From assembly GCA_000320545.1 (NCBI GenBank), contig ADNK01000267.1, forward strand, positions 1 to 64,000: a DNA stretch of 64,000 nucleotides. Direction: 5' to 3'. The position numbers were made by a program, and so were the translations under genes. Under the pieces are notes generated by a model. It searched no databases, was not told the DNA's origin, and was given only the letters and a program-made list of their open reading frames with translations. Below are positions 50,119 to 64,000 of the stretch, piece after piece (within the stretch, counting starts at the first letter, position 1; the number at the start of each line of letters is the position of its first letter). The DNA is from Bigelowiella natans CCMP2755. Taxonomy: Eukaryota; Cercozoa; Chlorarachniophyceae.

Positions 50119-52394
50119 CATTATCTGTGTGCGCGTGTGTGTGGTTGAATCATCGGGAATAATAACAAACATTTTCCTTGATCATCATCATCTATGCACA
50201 GAATAATGTAGTAGTTGTAGTAGTAGTAGTAGTAGTAGTAGTTGTGATGCTGCTGCTACCTTATTATTATCATTATTATTATTATTACTACTACTAAAAT
50301 TGGTGGATATAACTACTACATACCGATTGCAGCAGTTTTCCTAATTTCTCGATTTGTTTTGGAGTGTTGATATCATAAGCAAACAGGCCTCTAAGAGCAC
50401 CCCAAGCATATACGATGTGTAATTTGCTATTCTTTTCATGCTGAAAGACTGCCATAGATGACGTAGGGCCAGCAAATATATGCTCAATCCGAGTAGTAAT
50501 CTTTTGTTGTTGTAGTTATAATAATATATCTTAGGTTAGCAAATATATGCTCAATCCGAGTAGTAAACTTTTGTTGTTGTAGTTATAAATATATCTTAGG
50601 TTAGCAAATATATGCTCAATCCGAGTAGTAATCTTTTGTTGTTGTAGTTATAAATATATCTTAGGTTAGCAAATATATGCTCAATCCGAGTAGTAATCTT
50701 TTGTTGTTGTAGTTATAATAATATATCTTAAGCTAGCTTTCAACGGATTAATTAGTGTTAAAGAGTGTACGAATTTGAGTGAAATGTCTTCGTCATTTGA
50801 TTATATCAAATTAAATGTAGATAGCGTTAAGCGTAGTAGTCGTGATTGTTGGTGATTGTTGAAACAACCCTTCTGTCATTGGGGCTGGAAGAAGAGTGAA
50901 TTCCTGAGGCCGCCTTATCAGAAGTTGTGGTTTGAAAATCGATCTTTTCAAATTCCCAACGGTCATCAAAATCTCCCAATCCAAGCTTACCGTTACGTCC
51001 TTGAGAACAATGGGTTAGAAGAAGAGAGGGGAGAGGAAGAAGAATGGTAGGTACTACTTAAAATGTTTCATTCAATTGCCGTATTGTCGTAAGTAAGCAA
51101 GAATCAACGTGGTCATCGTGCTTGTCAAATTTATACCTTCTCCTGATACATACACATCGCTCTTAATACGAGGTTTTTCCCCATGAGCTTTGGCCTTATT
51201 GTGCTGCACAAGGATGAGAGTATGCTTTCTTCCCAGAACAACGTCTAGTCCTGTACCCTCCCCTTCTTCCTCACTACTGTACACAGGAGTGATCTTGAGC
51301 TGCAACTGTTTTGGGGATTTAAGCTGTTTGATTTCAGGACCAAATCTGAGGATTAGAATTAGGATGATGTTGATGATGATGATGATGATAATGATGATAA
51401 TACATACGCAGTAATAAAATAATCAGAGTGCTAACAAGTGTCGCACTTGCTGCTGTGGTTAAAAATACTAGTACCCAAGCTGTCCTTTGCTGCCATCTCC
51501 CCACAAAAAGAGGTAGGGAAATCGTTCTTCATCTTCCTGTGGTTGCTCTGGAACTGCTGCGGAGAAGTTTCCCCCAGCCTCTACCGTGCGTATATCTTCA
51601 CCTTGCAGCAATTCCACCAATTCAGGCTTATTTCGATGCCTCAAATCGCCTAGACCGAGCTGGCCACAGTCATTTCTTCCCCAACAAAACACGTTTCCCT
51701 AATCATGTAGGAATAGTAGTAGTATTAATAGTAGAAGTAGTAGTAGGAAAATAACAACATCATCAAAAATAAGTGTTGTCGTTTTTCTTATAATCATGCC
51801 GTATAATATCGTGGATTATTACTATTATTAATAAATAATAACAATAATAATAATTATATTTATATCACCGTCTTGGAGCGTGCAATGGTGTGGTAGTCCC
51901 CACAAGACACATGCACAATGGAGGTGTACGCAGTAATTCGATCTTCAATCACCTGTGTGTGTAGTAGTAGCAGCATGATCATCATCGTTTGCATCATAGT
52001 AATAATAAAGAGAATTACTAGTATAGTACCTCATGATCTAGTGAAACTACAACTTTGATAGGCTTAAATGCACTCTTATGAGGACCAGTCCCCATTTGTC
52101 CATACCTTAACAACAACAAGAAGAAGAAGAAGAAGAAGAAGAAGAAGAAGAACAAGAACAAGACGGAAACCATAAATGACGTAGTATCAATGAGCTCCTC
52201 CTCCTCCTTCTCCTCCTTTGAACCATTAATAATAACTTGGTTTGCTGCTGACCGCCCTCCCTTTGGTTGAGTCTTCTTCTTCTTTTTAACTACTACAAGT
52301 ATTTCTCAAGTGCTGGTTGCTAGTATGTAATGTATGGTGTTGTTAGGAGTCCTCACTCGTTACTTCCCCACGCCATAAGATACCTGAGGGATCA

Positions 52395-52432
<38 letters not shown>

Positions 52433-53378
52433 ACAACGTCGTTAATAATTCTTAATAACAATAATGGCAGGAATTAAAAAGTGAATGATTGTTGATGGTG
52501 GTTTATGGCAGGAATTAAAAAGTGAATGATTGTTGATGGTGGTTTATGGCAGGAATTAAAAAGTGAATGATTGTTGATGGTGGTTTTAGTTGTGTCTGGT
52601 GTGCTTCATATCTGAACGACGTATGTCGTTTCCATATAAGATAGAGGTGTTATTATATATTAATTATTATCATTCATGATTAGTATCAAAACAACATGTG
52701 CTGTAGATAGAAAATACATACCCTCCCTCTTCGTTCCCTAAGCGAGCGACTGAATGTTTCACACCGCATGCAAGCTGCTGCACACCAGATTCTGTTGAAT
52801 CTGCAACCTTTTGCTCCCCAACCTGAAATCCTACTATCTGGCTAGAATCTAATCCTACAATCTCCTTAGGTTCAGATATATAGCTTTCTTGGTTGCTGCT
52901 GCCATTGTCCAGCGTATTCACTACGTTATCGAATCCGCACCGACTGATTCATGATTATCATTATCATTATTATCATTATTATTATCACTACTACTACTAA
53001 CGTAACCCCAAGCAAAGATTCACTAACTACTAAGTACTACCGATTGAGAACGTAGCCCCAAGCAAAGATCCGACCAGATTTGGTAATTGCAGCCGTATGT
53101 TCCAATCCACATGATGCAATGATTACAGGATCGTTTGGAAGTTTCCGGCTGAACCATCTCACTGGAGTGGGAATGACTTTATTTCTAGTGTCACGTAAAC
53201 CGAGCTTGCCAAATTGCCCGCCGCCCCAGGTATATCTAACATGATAGAAGAAAGTATCAAAATCTATCTATCACGAGTAGCAGCAGTATTACTACACATG
53301 ATGGGAATAAAGCTTACTTTAACACAACACACATTCACACACGCATATACACATATTATATTCATTTTTACTTGTATA

Positions 53379-53416
<38 letters not shown>

Positions 53417-56400
53417 CAACTTACAATGATGTAGAACAGATTTAAGAGGCATGCAGTGGTTTTGATTATTATTATTTTCAGTGTCACCATCATCATCAGC
53501 AGCAGCAGCAGTAGCAGCAGCACTAACACAATCACTTACAAAGTTATCCCTGTTCCTGAGTTTTGCACCACAACCAGAGAATGGAACGTATGGCAAGATA
53601 TATGTTTAACTTTATTGTTTCCAAGGCCCTTAACTACGAGACGTGGTGAATGAACATTCTGCAGCGTTCCAAGGCCCAATCGGCCATAGCTTCCCATCCC
53701 CCACGTGTAAACCTAATCGTTAGTTATGATGGCGCGTATTTAAGTGACAAGAAACTTGATGGAGTGATGGCAACAAAGGGTGAAAAGCAGCAGCAAATTA
53801 GTGCCAGAATCCTCTTCTTCTCGTAATACCCTGCCCTCCTTGTTGAGTGCCATTGAGTGTGCATCTCCTGCTGCAACTTGTATAACACGCTCTTCCTGAG
53901 AAACAACTAAGTCTTCGATCAAACGAGGACATGTATGCTGCTTGGAGTTCCCATGGCCTAGACGTCCATATGTACCCCGACCCCATGAATACACTTGTCC
54001 TGTACAAGGAGGAGAAGGAGGAGGAGGAGGAGGAGGAGGAGGAGGAGGAGGAGGAGGAGGAGGAGGAGGAGGGGGGAGAGCTATTCAATGGAGGTATATT
54101 TAAAAGCGGTAGATGTAAATATAGGGTGGTATGTGTGAACATATGCTGCGGATGTAGGAGTAAATTTTACATTTACAGATATGTGCTCATGGTATGCTTC
54201 AATGTCCCGCATCATCAACAATAAGATAATTCTTTTCTAACCATCCATGCACAGAGCCAGGACGTGCTCGGATCCGCACGATATTTTATGAATCCTTTTG
54301 GGCATTTTGGTTGTTTTGTCCAATATGTGGAAGAGCTGTGGAATGCCCTCCACCTCAGATACTTTCCCAAGTCCGAGGTTTCCAAACGCATTGATACCCC
54401 AACCGTACAATTTACGAGATTTTTCACCGACCACGGCGATCGTAAACTCTGCGCCACATCCGACGATCTATGTCCACATGCAACGATTATCATTTTTCTC
54501 ACTCTCCCCCCCCTCTCAATCGTGCATCATCCATCACACGGTTGCACATAAATCTCATCACGACCTGCACTTTCTTATCTTTTCCCTCAAAAGAGACTTT
54601 TCCGTAACGGCCTTTCTCATGACCAAGACGCCCATGTTCGTTACTTCCCAATGTGTACCTATGTGATAATGGGTAAATTACTGCTGCTGTTAATGCTACT
54701 ACAAATTGCTGCAACCAAAGTATTGTTTTGTGTTAGCCAGCACAATATTTCTTACAGATTGCCGTCGCAGATAAGTGCAGTGTGCTTGTTTCCAACATCA
54801 GCTTGAGTTCTTCCCTGTCCGTTTCCAAACCAAGCCTCTGGTATATCCAGCTGTTGAGCTCCAAACTCTGTGAATCCTTTCTTCGTACTCAGCTGACCGT
54901 CAGGTCCTAATCCCCAACCTACGACGCTCAGACCGCTACCAGGCACCAAGACGGTGTGTCCCCATCCACAAGATATGGATAAAGCTGATGCCCCTGACAT
55001 TTCCAATGTCTTCTTCTCGTATTATAACCCACCAGTGGCTGGGAGGGGGGAGGAAAAGGCTCGCCGCGACAGGTCCTCTAATTTATCTGAACAGTTACTT
55101 TTAATTGCAAAACCGAGGCAAATACGAGGCCGTTTGTGCATCTTAAGTTTGGAAATATCAATCAACGAGTAAGACCGCTGATCATGATCGGTATTCGTAA
55201 TCAGCATCACCTTCCAGATACGACATCCAGTTCATTTAGTCGCAGTGGGTTGATTTCAGGGGGATTTCCTAGGATTTCCCAGAATTTCTCGTGTGCCCGA
55301 CTTGTTGCTCTTTCTGTTTTTCCTTGATTTTATGCAGAATTTGAGAATCTTTATTTATCTTTACAAAGAAATTCCCTTTATTTGTTTTTAATGACAAGGA
55401 ATTTGAATACTTCCGGGATACATGGTATTCCTGTGCAAAAAGATTATTTGCGCTGAGATAGGCTTTGTCGCACCATAGAAACGCTGGTTCAATCCGTATC
55501 ATTTTTATTGTTAATGTGGACACAGGTAGTCACACACCCGTAGCCCCCCGAGAAAGTGTAACTCCGACCGTGCAAACTCCGACCGTGCATACTCCAACCT
55601 AGATATTCTTCTATATTCGCCTGCAACGTTAAACACTACGCAGCCAGATAATGGAATCTTACAGCTATCAAAATGAGGACTGTGAAGGTATTAGTACCAA
55701 GCATTATTTTTTTAAAAGTGATTTGTGATGGATCAATTTCTGTGTCAGTTCAAAGTAATGTGCTCGTGCTTCCCACACAAGCTTCGATGGATGAATGTGA
55801 CAATTTTAGCTTGGAGGAAGATATTTTATTGATGGGGTATGCTACTTTTAGATATACAAGTTTTTTTTTATAAATCATTTGGTTCTTCAGAGGGGCAGCC
55901 AGCTTCTCCATTTTGAGAGCATTCCCGGACTTGTTGGCATTTAGATGCTTCTGTCAAAAGGTTGCAACACAGTGCTAAGTCTTGAATATAAATCTGACAC
56001 AAATATTTCACAAACTGCCCTCACATTTTTTGGTAGTGTTATATGGCAAATCTTCCTGACTGCAACACAGAAGACTTTTCCAAGTGCACCTGCTGCCCGT
56101 TTAAGGCTGGATGCGGTCTGAAATAGATTAGAATTTGCAATAGCATGTATCTTACTATTCCTTCTTCAAAGTCTTTTTAAATTATCTCGTTTTCTATACG
56201 TAGATAATATCGATAGAATTTTCACAAAAGAAAAATCATAACCTGCCGCCGCAAAACCTCCATCATATTGCCTGTATAAATTGCGTGCACATAACTATAT
56301 GAACATCACATCCTATTTCTCCTTTCGCTGTTTCACTCTGCGCGATTCTTCACTTGCTCTGTCTTCCTCATATCAGGCTGTGAAAATTGGAAAGATCCTA

Positions 56401-56622
56401 CGTACTGCCAGCTATTTTGCGTTGCTTGTGCAAGGTGGTACTAACTAAAGAAAACTTCGTTGATTTATTGGCTCCGAAACATAGAATCGGAAGATGACTT
56501 GCATACTGGAGCTTGCTTCCATCGCTGCCGCTACTTTTAATCCTATTGCTATTTACGTCGTTCTTCTCACTATGCAGTGCTGGTCCTAAATTCTTCACTA
56601 GCATTCCATCATGCATCCGCAT
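39904..56622 (-). CDS. Large RCC1-repeat protein with long unrecognised C-terminal region
   Basis: The N-terminal half is a series of RCC1 blades (beta-propeller, often in guanine-nucleotide exchange or large signalling proteins). A probable first exon, 56622-56446, contains LPILCFGANKSTKFSL and joins in phase to 55015-54756 (ISCGWGHTVLVPGSG). Further RCC1 exons: 54658-54565, 54467-54242 (KLYGWGINAFGNLGLG), 53999-53830 (YSWGRGTYGRLGHG), 53712-53540 (YTWGMGSYGRLGLG), 53235-53041 (TWGGGQFGKLGLR), about 52920-52722, 52105-52030, 51952-51869, 51698-51475 (FCWGRNDCGQLGLG), about 51346-51137, then exons near 51.0, 50.4, 50.0, 49.6 and 49.3 kb (FAWGHAGDGRLGLG). The blades run in frame through an acidic exon (about 49027-48950) into about 900 further residues from some 25 small exons down to 39904. 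That part is mostly helical and charged (for example HFDRFLVFLKLVLQ) and matches no family I recognise. One gene is favoured by unbroken phase; two genes remain possible. Confidence 0.65.
46188..46232. repeat. (TA)n microsatellite in RCC1-gene intron
   Basis: A TA tract is preceded by two copies of a roughly 50-bp block (aacggaaaatatatat at about 46135 and 46184), an imperfect duplication ending in the repeat. Confidence 0.8.
48262..48382. repeat. Minisatellite of about 55 bp, two copies
   Basis: The unit gtgatagatcatcatcccgt and following bases up to attcaagttagtgtg is repeated in tandem within an intron of the RCC1-repeat gene. Confidence 0.8.
50063..50116. repeat. (TA)n microsatellite in RCC1-gene intron
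   Basis: An uninterrupted TA tract of about 50 bases lies next to the end of the exon containing QQSYLGSPDLRVVDAALAES. A further TA tract lies at about 52396-52429 in the same gene. Confidence 0.85.
50471..50736 (-). repeat. 65-67 bp minisatellite, four copies, carrying a splice acceptor
   Basis: Copies begin at 50471, 50538, 50603 and 50668. On the coding (-) strand each contains acaacaaaag followed by ATTACTACTCGGATTGAGCA, which is the 3' splice site and start of the exon reading ITTRIEHIFAGPTSSMAVFQ. Only the lowest-coordinate copy continues into coding sequence. Confidence 0.85.
52464..52587. repeat. 41-bp minisatellite, three copies
   Basis: The unit atggcaggaattaaaaagtg plus tgattgttgatggtggttt recurs at 52464, 52505 and 52546, within an intron of the RCC1-repeat gene. 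I see no exon in it. Confidence 0.9.
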
Positions 56623-58175
56623 TCAGTGTCTTTTCTACAAGGTGCTTCTAGCTATTATACATTACACTGATGATGATAGTGAGTAATCATTTTATACTGA
56701 TGTATTGTTATACAGTGTGGGGTCCGAAATGAATTTTTAATGAACTGGAAAAACGAAATTACAGCTGTGAGTATTTCCTAATCAACCAACGCCTTAATTT
56801 ATGAAGTGACAGTTTGATGTTGCAGGGAGAATGGTGCACCTCCATGTGCTGCTGCCTACACAATGATTTTGGCTGTAAGGATATTTGTAAGATTCAATGG
56901 CTCTGTCTTCTATGTACTTTCTGAGATGGCCCATAGGCAGATTTCACCCCACTGATGCATTGTTACTCGAGGGCTGATAATCGCCGGTTATAGATATGCA
57001 TGCGCTGTACGTGTACGTAGCGTGTGTGAATGGATGATGTGTAATAAGCTAGTAAGCATGGCACCCAAGGCATTCGTATGTGCATGACTCGACCACAAAC
57101 ATGTGCATGCATGTGTGTACATGTACATGTATGTTAAAACAATACACATGTGTGCACACATGACACAACTGCATCAAATGATGTGTGACGAATGGCATGA
57201 ATTTTCAATTGAGGGTCATTGAGCACACACCTGCGCGCTTACGCGCGCCCAGCTAGCCAGGTGCATGCTTTTTGCGTGCGTGTGCTGAAACTTCGCACGT
57301 CCATGAAGCTAGTGTGCACACACCCTCATGAGCTTGCAAAACTTGTGGCACGCAAATGCAAATGCGCTAGCGTGTTCAAAAGTTCAAAAGTGGTGAGAAT
57401 TTTTCAATTTTCGCCCGCTGGCAGGCGTTGAAAAATGAGGTTTTCAAGCTGAAATTCGAAAAAAAAATCAAATTTGAACCTCAAACAGGCTCCAGTGTGC
57501 TTCCAATGTCCAATTGCAACGATTGAGCGCGCCAGGCCGCATGCGCAAAGCACAGTTTGTTCAAAATCCACTCGTCACCGGGATTGACACAGTTGTTTCC
57601 ACAACTGACGGCCATGTCATGGATCATAACGACAAGACTGTGCGCCTCTCAAACACAGAATATGAGAAAAAAGAACTCGCGCGGCGGCTGCGCGCAATGA
57701 TGCACGACATCGATCATTGCATCATGCCAGACCAAATCGCCATGCATTTTCATGCACACTAGCACATGCAACACGTGACCAAAGAAACAAACAGACACAA
57801 CTCAAGCGCTGTAGCCGCTGCATTGCACTACTAGTGCACAGCTACATTGGGATGACCATTGAAAAATTTTTAACATTTCATTACATCCGTCTCATGCACA
57901 TTGAAAATGCATGTCCTCCGCCAGCGTCGTCCATCATTCTAACATTGCACGTAGAGAGCTAGCGCTAGCTAACTAGCTAAAAGCTAATAATATAATGCTA
58001 TCATCGTCATCATCAACATGCAGAAGTGCTGCGTCAAGTAGCATGAGCACTTCATGGCTGCTAGCATAGATTTATGTTTACACAAAAAGCAATGCATCTG
58101 TCATTCCAATCTCTCCAATCATGCATAGCAGTCATCTTGTTTAGTAGTATCTTAATCTGCTTGTTGAAATCTTCG
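56623..58175. repeat. Gene-poor region with palindrome-rich island 5
   Basis: From about 56990 to 58080 the sequence is rich in GCATGC, GTACGT, GCTAGC and TGCA. An inverted copy of the dispersed repeat lies at about 57785-57900. An uninterrupted 82-codon frame at 57514-57762 (contains VTGIDTVVSTTDGHVMDHND) may be a relic of an element-encoded protein. At 56826-56874 a block with good splice borders reads ENGAPPCAAAYTMILA on the + strand, a possible isolated exon. Confidence 0.5.
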
Positions 58176-58961
58176 TCATTTTTTAGACGATTTTTTGTCC
58201 GTTTTATCCTTCTTACCCATTAGAGCATCAATAAGTTCTCTGAGAGGTTCTTGTTCATGGCTGGTGATGAGCTGCAACACAAATATTAGACACAAAAAAG
58301 AGCAAAGTATAAATCCGCACACCTTGAATTCGGCCACGAAGTAGATGAAATGCTTGAAGCACGTATTCCTGCGAAGTAACGAAACATTAAGAAAATACGT
58401 ACTTCTGACTTGACAAAATATTTCTTACAGGTGTGCCTCAGCTCCCAAGCCAATGATCTTCTTAAAATGTGAATGATAGATGTGGGCATACACACGAAAT
58501 AGCCTCTTGAAGATTGTCTTCACGATGTTAAAAAAATTTTTTGGAAAAGGGGTTCCAAGTTGGAGGGGGAATATGCTTTCATCATTGAGCTGGCCCTCGA
58601 CCCAAGTCATCAAATGATCCACGTATTCAGGAGCGTTGCACTTTATCGGTTTCTTAACTTTTACTCCATCTGCCCAGAGGTATTCATATTTCGAACCAGC
58701 ATTCATCACAGGGCAATTGTCAGGAGTGCAATAGTCTGTTATAGTTCCATAAAGAAGACTGATCTCGTTGAAGAAATCGACGGTATTAACTGCCAACCAT
58801 TCGTTAAGATCCTCGCCCTTCGGAAGAACTACTGCGCTTCTCATGTTTCCGCTTCCCAAAGTTGCTTTGGCATAGTCAGAAAGTTTCTTACGCTTTTCCT
58901 TTTTGTGTGTCTTCAAAGGTTTGAAAGTCTTGTTCCGTGATGATCTCAGAAAAGAGAACAT
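58176..58961 (-). CDS. MOB1: MOB kinase activator 1 (MOB1), complete
   Basis: MOB1 is the co-activator that binds and activates NDR/LATS-type kinases in Hippo and mitotic-exit signalling. Three exons join in phase: 58961-58429, 58368-58323 and 58271-58176, giving 224 residues against about 216 in animals. Family stretches in order: MFSFLRSSRNKTFKPLK, ATLGSGNMRSAVVLPKGED, NEWLAVNTVDFFNEISLLYG, then the zinc-site cysteines in CTPDNCPVM, YEYLWADG, KPIKCNAPEYVDHLMTWVEG, PFPKNFFNIVKTIFKRLFRV, YAHIYHSHFKKI, and NTCFKHFIYFVAEF in the second exon. The two zinc histidines are in HIYHSHF. The last exon ends in a Lys-rich tail (GKKDKTDKKSSKK) not usual in animal MOB1. The 5' side faces an unidentified gene on the other strand. 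Confidence 0.97.
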
Positions 58962-59170
58962 CTGACCATGAAAGATTCAAAACGTGATGATTTTTTTCAG
59001 AATCAACTTCGGAGAATTGGCACAGGAAAATATTGATTCTACATAGTCAGTAAGCTTTGAGAAAATTTATTGATTGAAATTCAGGTACAATGGAATTTAA
59101 TGCGAAGTGAACATCTGCGGAATAGTTTCAGTTGTACTAAAAAGAACTAACGTTCCGCATTTCAATTGTT

Positions 59171-59894
59171 AGCACGAATACTGCAACCTCTTCTAGTTAC
59201 GAACAACAACGTAGGAAGGATTTAGGATTTCTTTTTTTTTTGCAACTCATCATCTTTGACATCATGGTGAATCATCTTCATCATTCTATGTTCCTTCGTA
59301 CATTCAGGCAAGGAGCAGCAACACACCTCTCGTCTATCAGAATCTGTTTATCACGTCAGACCAAAATCAGCACTTTCAATATGACCATCAAGGAGATAAT
59401 GTAGGCCAATTATTGTTGTCGAGATCTACAATTCTTGTCGTATGCGAGAATAATTATCTCGTCGTATCCGTTCTCGTGAAAAGGCCAAAACAGGAAAAAC
59501 ATTTCGTCATGCTCGAAGATTTAACGAAATGTCCTGCAAATGGAATATTTTCATCCTTTTTTATGTCAAATAAATTTGGAGTAATAATAATGATACGGAA
59601 TATTTCGAAGAATAAAAATCTTGACTGCATGTAGATGTTTCCAGGTGTAGATCTACATTCATGCTGTTTTTTCCTAGTTTTTCTTTGTCTGAAAACAAAG
59701 AAGCAGATGATTGTCCAGTTCTCAATGATGATCTAGTTAGTGATAGTCACTGTGAGACGTTGTCGTTGCACAAATATTCTGGGCGTTTCTTTCCTAGAAC
59801 AGCACATAATTTAACACACAATCAGATCTATCTACCGGTTCCTACAGGGCCGAGAAGAAAGAAGCCTTTTGTTTGTCATAATCCGCGATGGTAA
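59171..59894 (+). CDS. Unidentified gene, 3' part
   Basis: I do not recognise the product. A block at 59308-59400 with strong borders reads RSSNTPLVYQNLFITSDQNQ and stays open without a stop through STILVVCENNYLVVSVLVK and on to 59634. Upstream, 59173-59210 joins in phase as a small exon (RILQPLLVTNNN). A separate open frame follows to a TAA at 59892-59894, including SENKEADDCPVLNDDLVSDS and ending RRKKPFVCHNPRW. The alternating hydrophobic strands hint at a beta-rich fold, but that is only an impression. The start and the join between the two parts are unresolved. Confidence 0.35.
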
Positions 59895-60163
59895 TACATG
59901 GTGGTCCCCCCCCCCCCCTCCCAGACCACAACGTACCCGTTTGTAGAACATAATTTAAACTAACTTCATTTTTGCATGTATTTCGAATTAAAAATGTAGA
60001 TCTTCAATTTTGGCCTAACACGTTGAATTTCTAGATAGATTAATTTGCATTATTTCTTCACAGAGCACCGTCCTGTCGTCTTGATGATCGATGATGTTCC
60101 ATTTTTCTCCTGGAACAGAAGAACCTTACACTAAATCTACAACGCTAATCGACGTTGCTTGCG

Positions 60164-63274
<3,111 letters not shown>

Positions 63275-64000
63275 CACCGAAGCAGTATCATTGTTTATAT
63301 GATGCACGTACTTGTTTTAATGTGATTTTGATCATGGTTTTGTCTTGCTTATCAAGACAACATATACGTTTTAAAAAATGAAAATTAGGTTGTCTATGTG
63401 TTACTAATTGTAAAAAAGTGGTGGTATGATGCCAAAGACGGAAATTTTCCAACATATTTTTTTATAATCACAACTATTTCTCATGTTTGACAATGTTTGT
63501 AGTCAAATGATCTACTTCACATTTTGTAGAAACTTCTTCCGAACTTGAAGCGGTTTTACTTAAACGATCTTTTACCGGCCTTGGTCTTATTACACCAAAA
63601 AATATTCATGATAGAAGAGTGAACATTATTTTGTCCCTTTTGAAAATATGGAGTATGATTGTCATGAATGGAAACAACGTCTGATATAATTGTCATGGAT
63701 ACAATTCAAAAGGTTTTGAAAGAGAATGAATTACTAATCGAGAACAGTCTCACGCCAAAACATCCTTTGCCAGAAGCTCTGATTCCGGTTAAAAAATTCT
63801 CTGTTTTTTATTTCTTCTCAATCTTGCATCATGTGCGTGCACATTGCATTTTTTTTTAAATTGTTCAGTTTGTCAATTTTTCAATCTTGGTAGTAGATCA
63901 GACATTGCATGCCAGGCATTCTGATGCAAAGTGTTTGTAATCACCGAGATTCGTCCAGTGACAATTTGTGTTGCAACATGTCAGAAATGGGTCAAAGAAA
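63275..64000. other. AT-rich flank with a possible gene fragment
   Basis: No gene is identified. An open frame starting at 63668 reads METTSDIIVMDTIQKVLKEN and continues with hydrophilic sequence to about 63790 before becoming low-complexity. It could be a 5' exon of a gene continuing beyond the window, or chance. The rest shows nothing I can support. Confidence 0.25.

Overview
This window is nuclear DNA of an intron-rich eukaryote. Every gene that can be reconstructed is split by GT-AG introns. All three standard stop codons are used. The genes are typical eukaryotic ones: complex I NDUFV1, ribosomal protein uL6/RPL9, MOB1, RCC1 repeats, an ADAM metalloprotease, and a seven-transmembrane receptor fused to a TKL kinase. 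Combining an ADAM, a 7TM-TKL kinase and a STAT-like SH2 domain suggests a protist near animals or amoebozoans (for example a unicellular holozoan), but the sequence alone does not fix the lineage. Introns and intergenic DNA are saturated with (TA)n, (CT)n, (CA)n and especially trinucleotide microsatellites, which produce many spurious open frames.

Layout, left to right. 1-3,600: microsatellites, an unidentified split gene (+, about 830-2,094) and a CTAG/CATG/TGCA-rich island. 3,702-5,934 (-): complete NDUFV1 in 8 exons. 6,864-14,312 (+): membrane-anchored ADAM-type metalloprotease. 15,677-17,930 (-): divergent GDA1/CD39-like protein, provisional. 19,408-30,715 (+): seven transmembrane segments followed by a TKL protein kinase, about 30 exons, 5' end not resolved. 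32,342-33,262 (-): complete RPL9. 33,920-38,353 (+): complete 860-residue protein joining a CHAT (caspase-like) protease, a STAND/NACHT-like NTPase and a STAT-like linker plus SH2 domain. 39,904-56,622 (-): large RCC1-repeat protein with a long C-terminal region I do not recognise. 58,176-58,961 (-): complete MOB1. 59,171-59,894 (+): unidentified gene end. 60,164-63,274 (+): complete YqaJ/lambda-exonuclease-like nuclease with an organelle- or secretion-type leader.

The most exciting object is the CHAT-STAND-SH2 protein. It has the architecture of a switch-controlled death or immune protease, but its sensor end looks like a phosphotyrosine-binding STAT SH2 module. It lies 3.2 kb downstream of the 7TM-TKL receptor kinase on the same strand and diverges from RPL9. 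Its SH2-encoding exons follow a 49-bp minisatellite that triplicates a splice acceptor, so a wrong acceptor choice would remove SH2. Similar acceptor-copying minisatellites occur in the RCC1 gene and next to an acceptor in the YqaJ gene. Many microsatellites begin or end exactly at intron termini.

Gene-poor stretches (2.6-3.5, 14.7-15.3, 30.8-32.2, 38.5-39.8 and 57.0-58.1 kb) are rich in palindromic tetranucleotides, and three of them share a dispersed repeat of about 90 bp. All exon joins were made by hand from reading-frame phase, homology and GT-AG signals.
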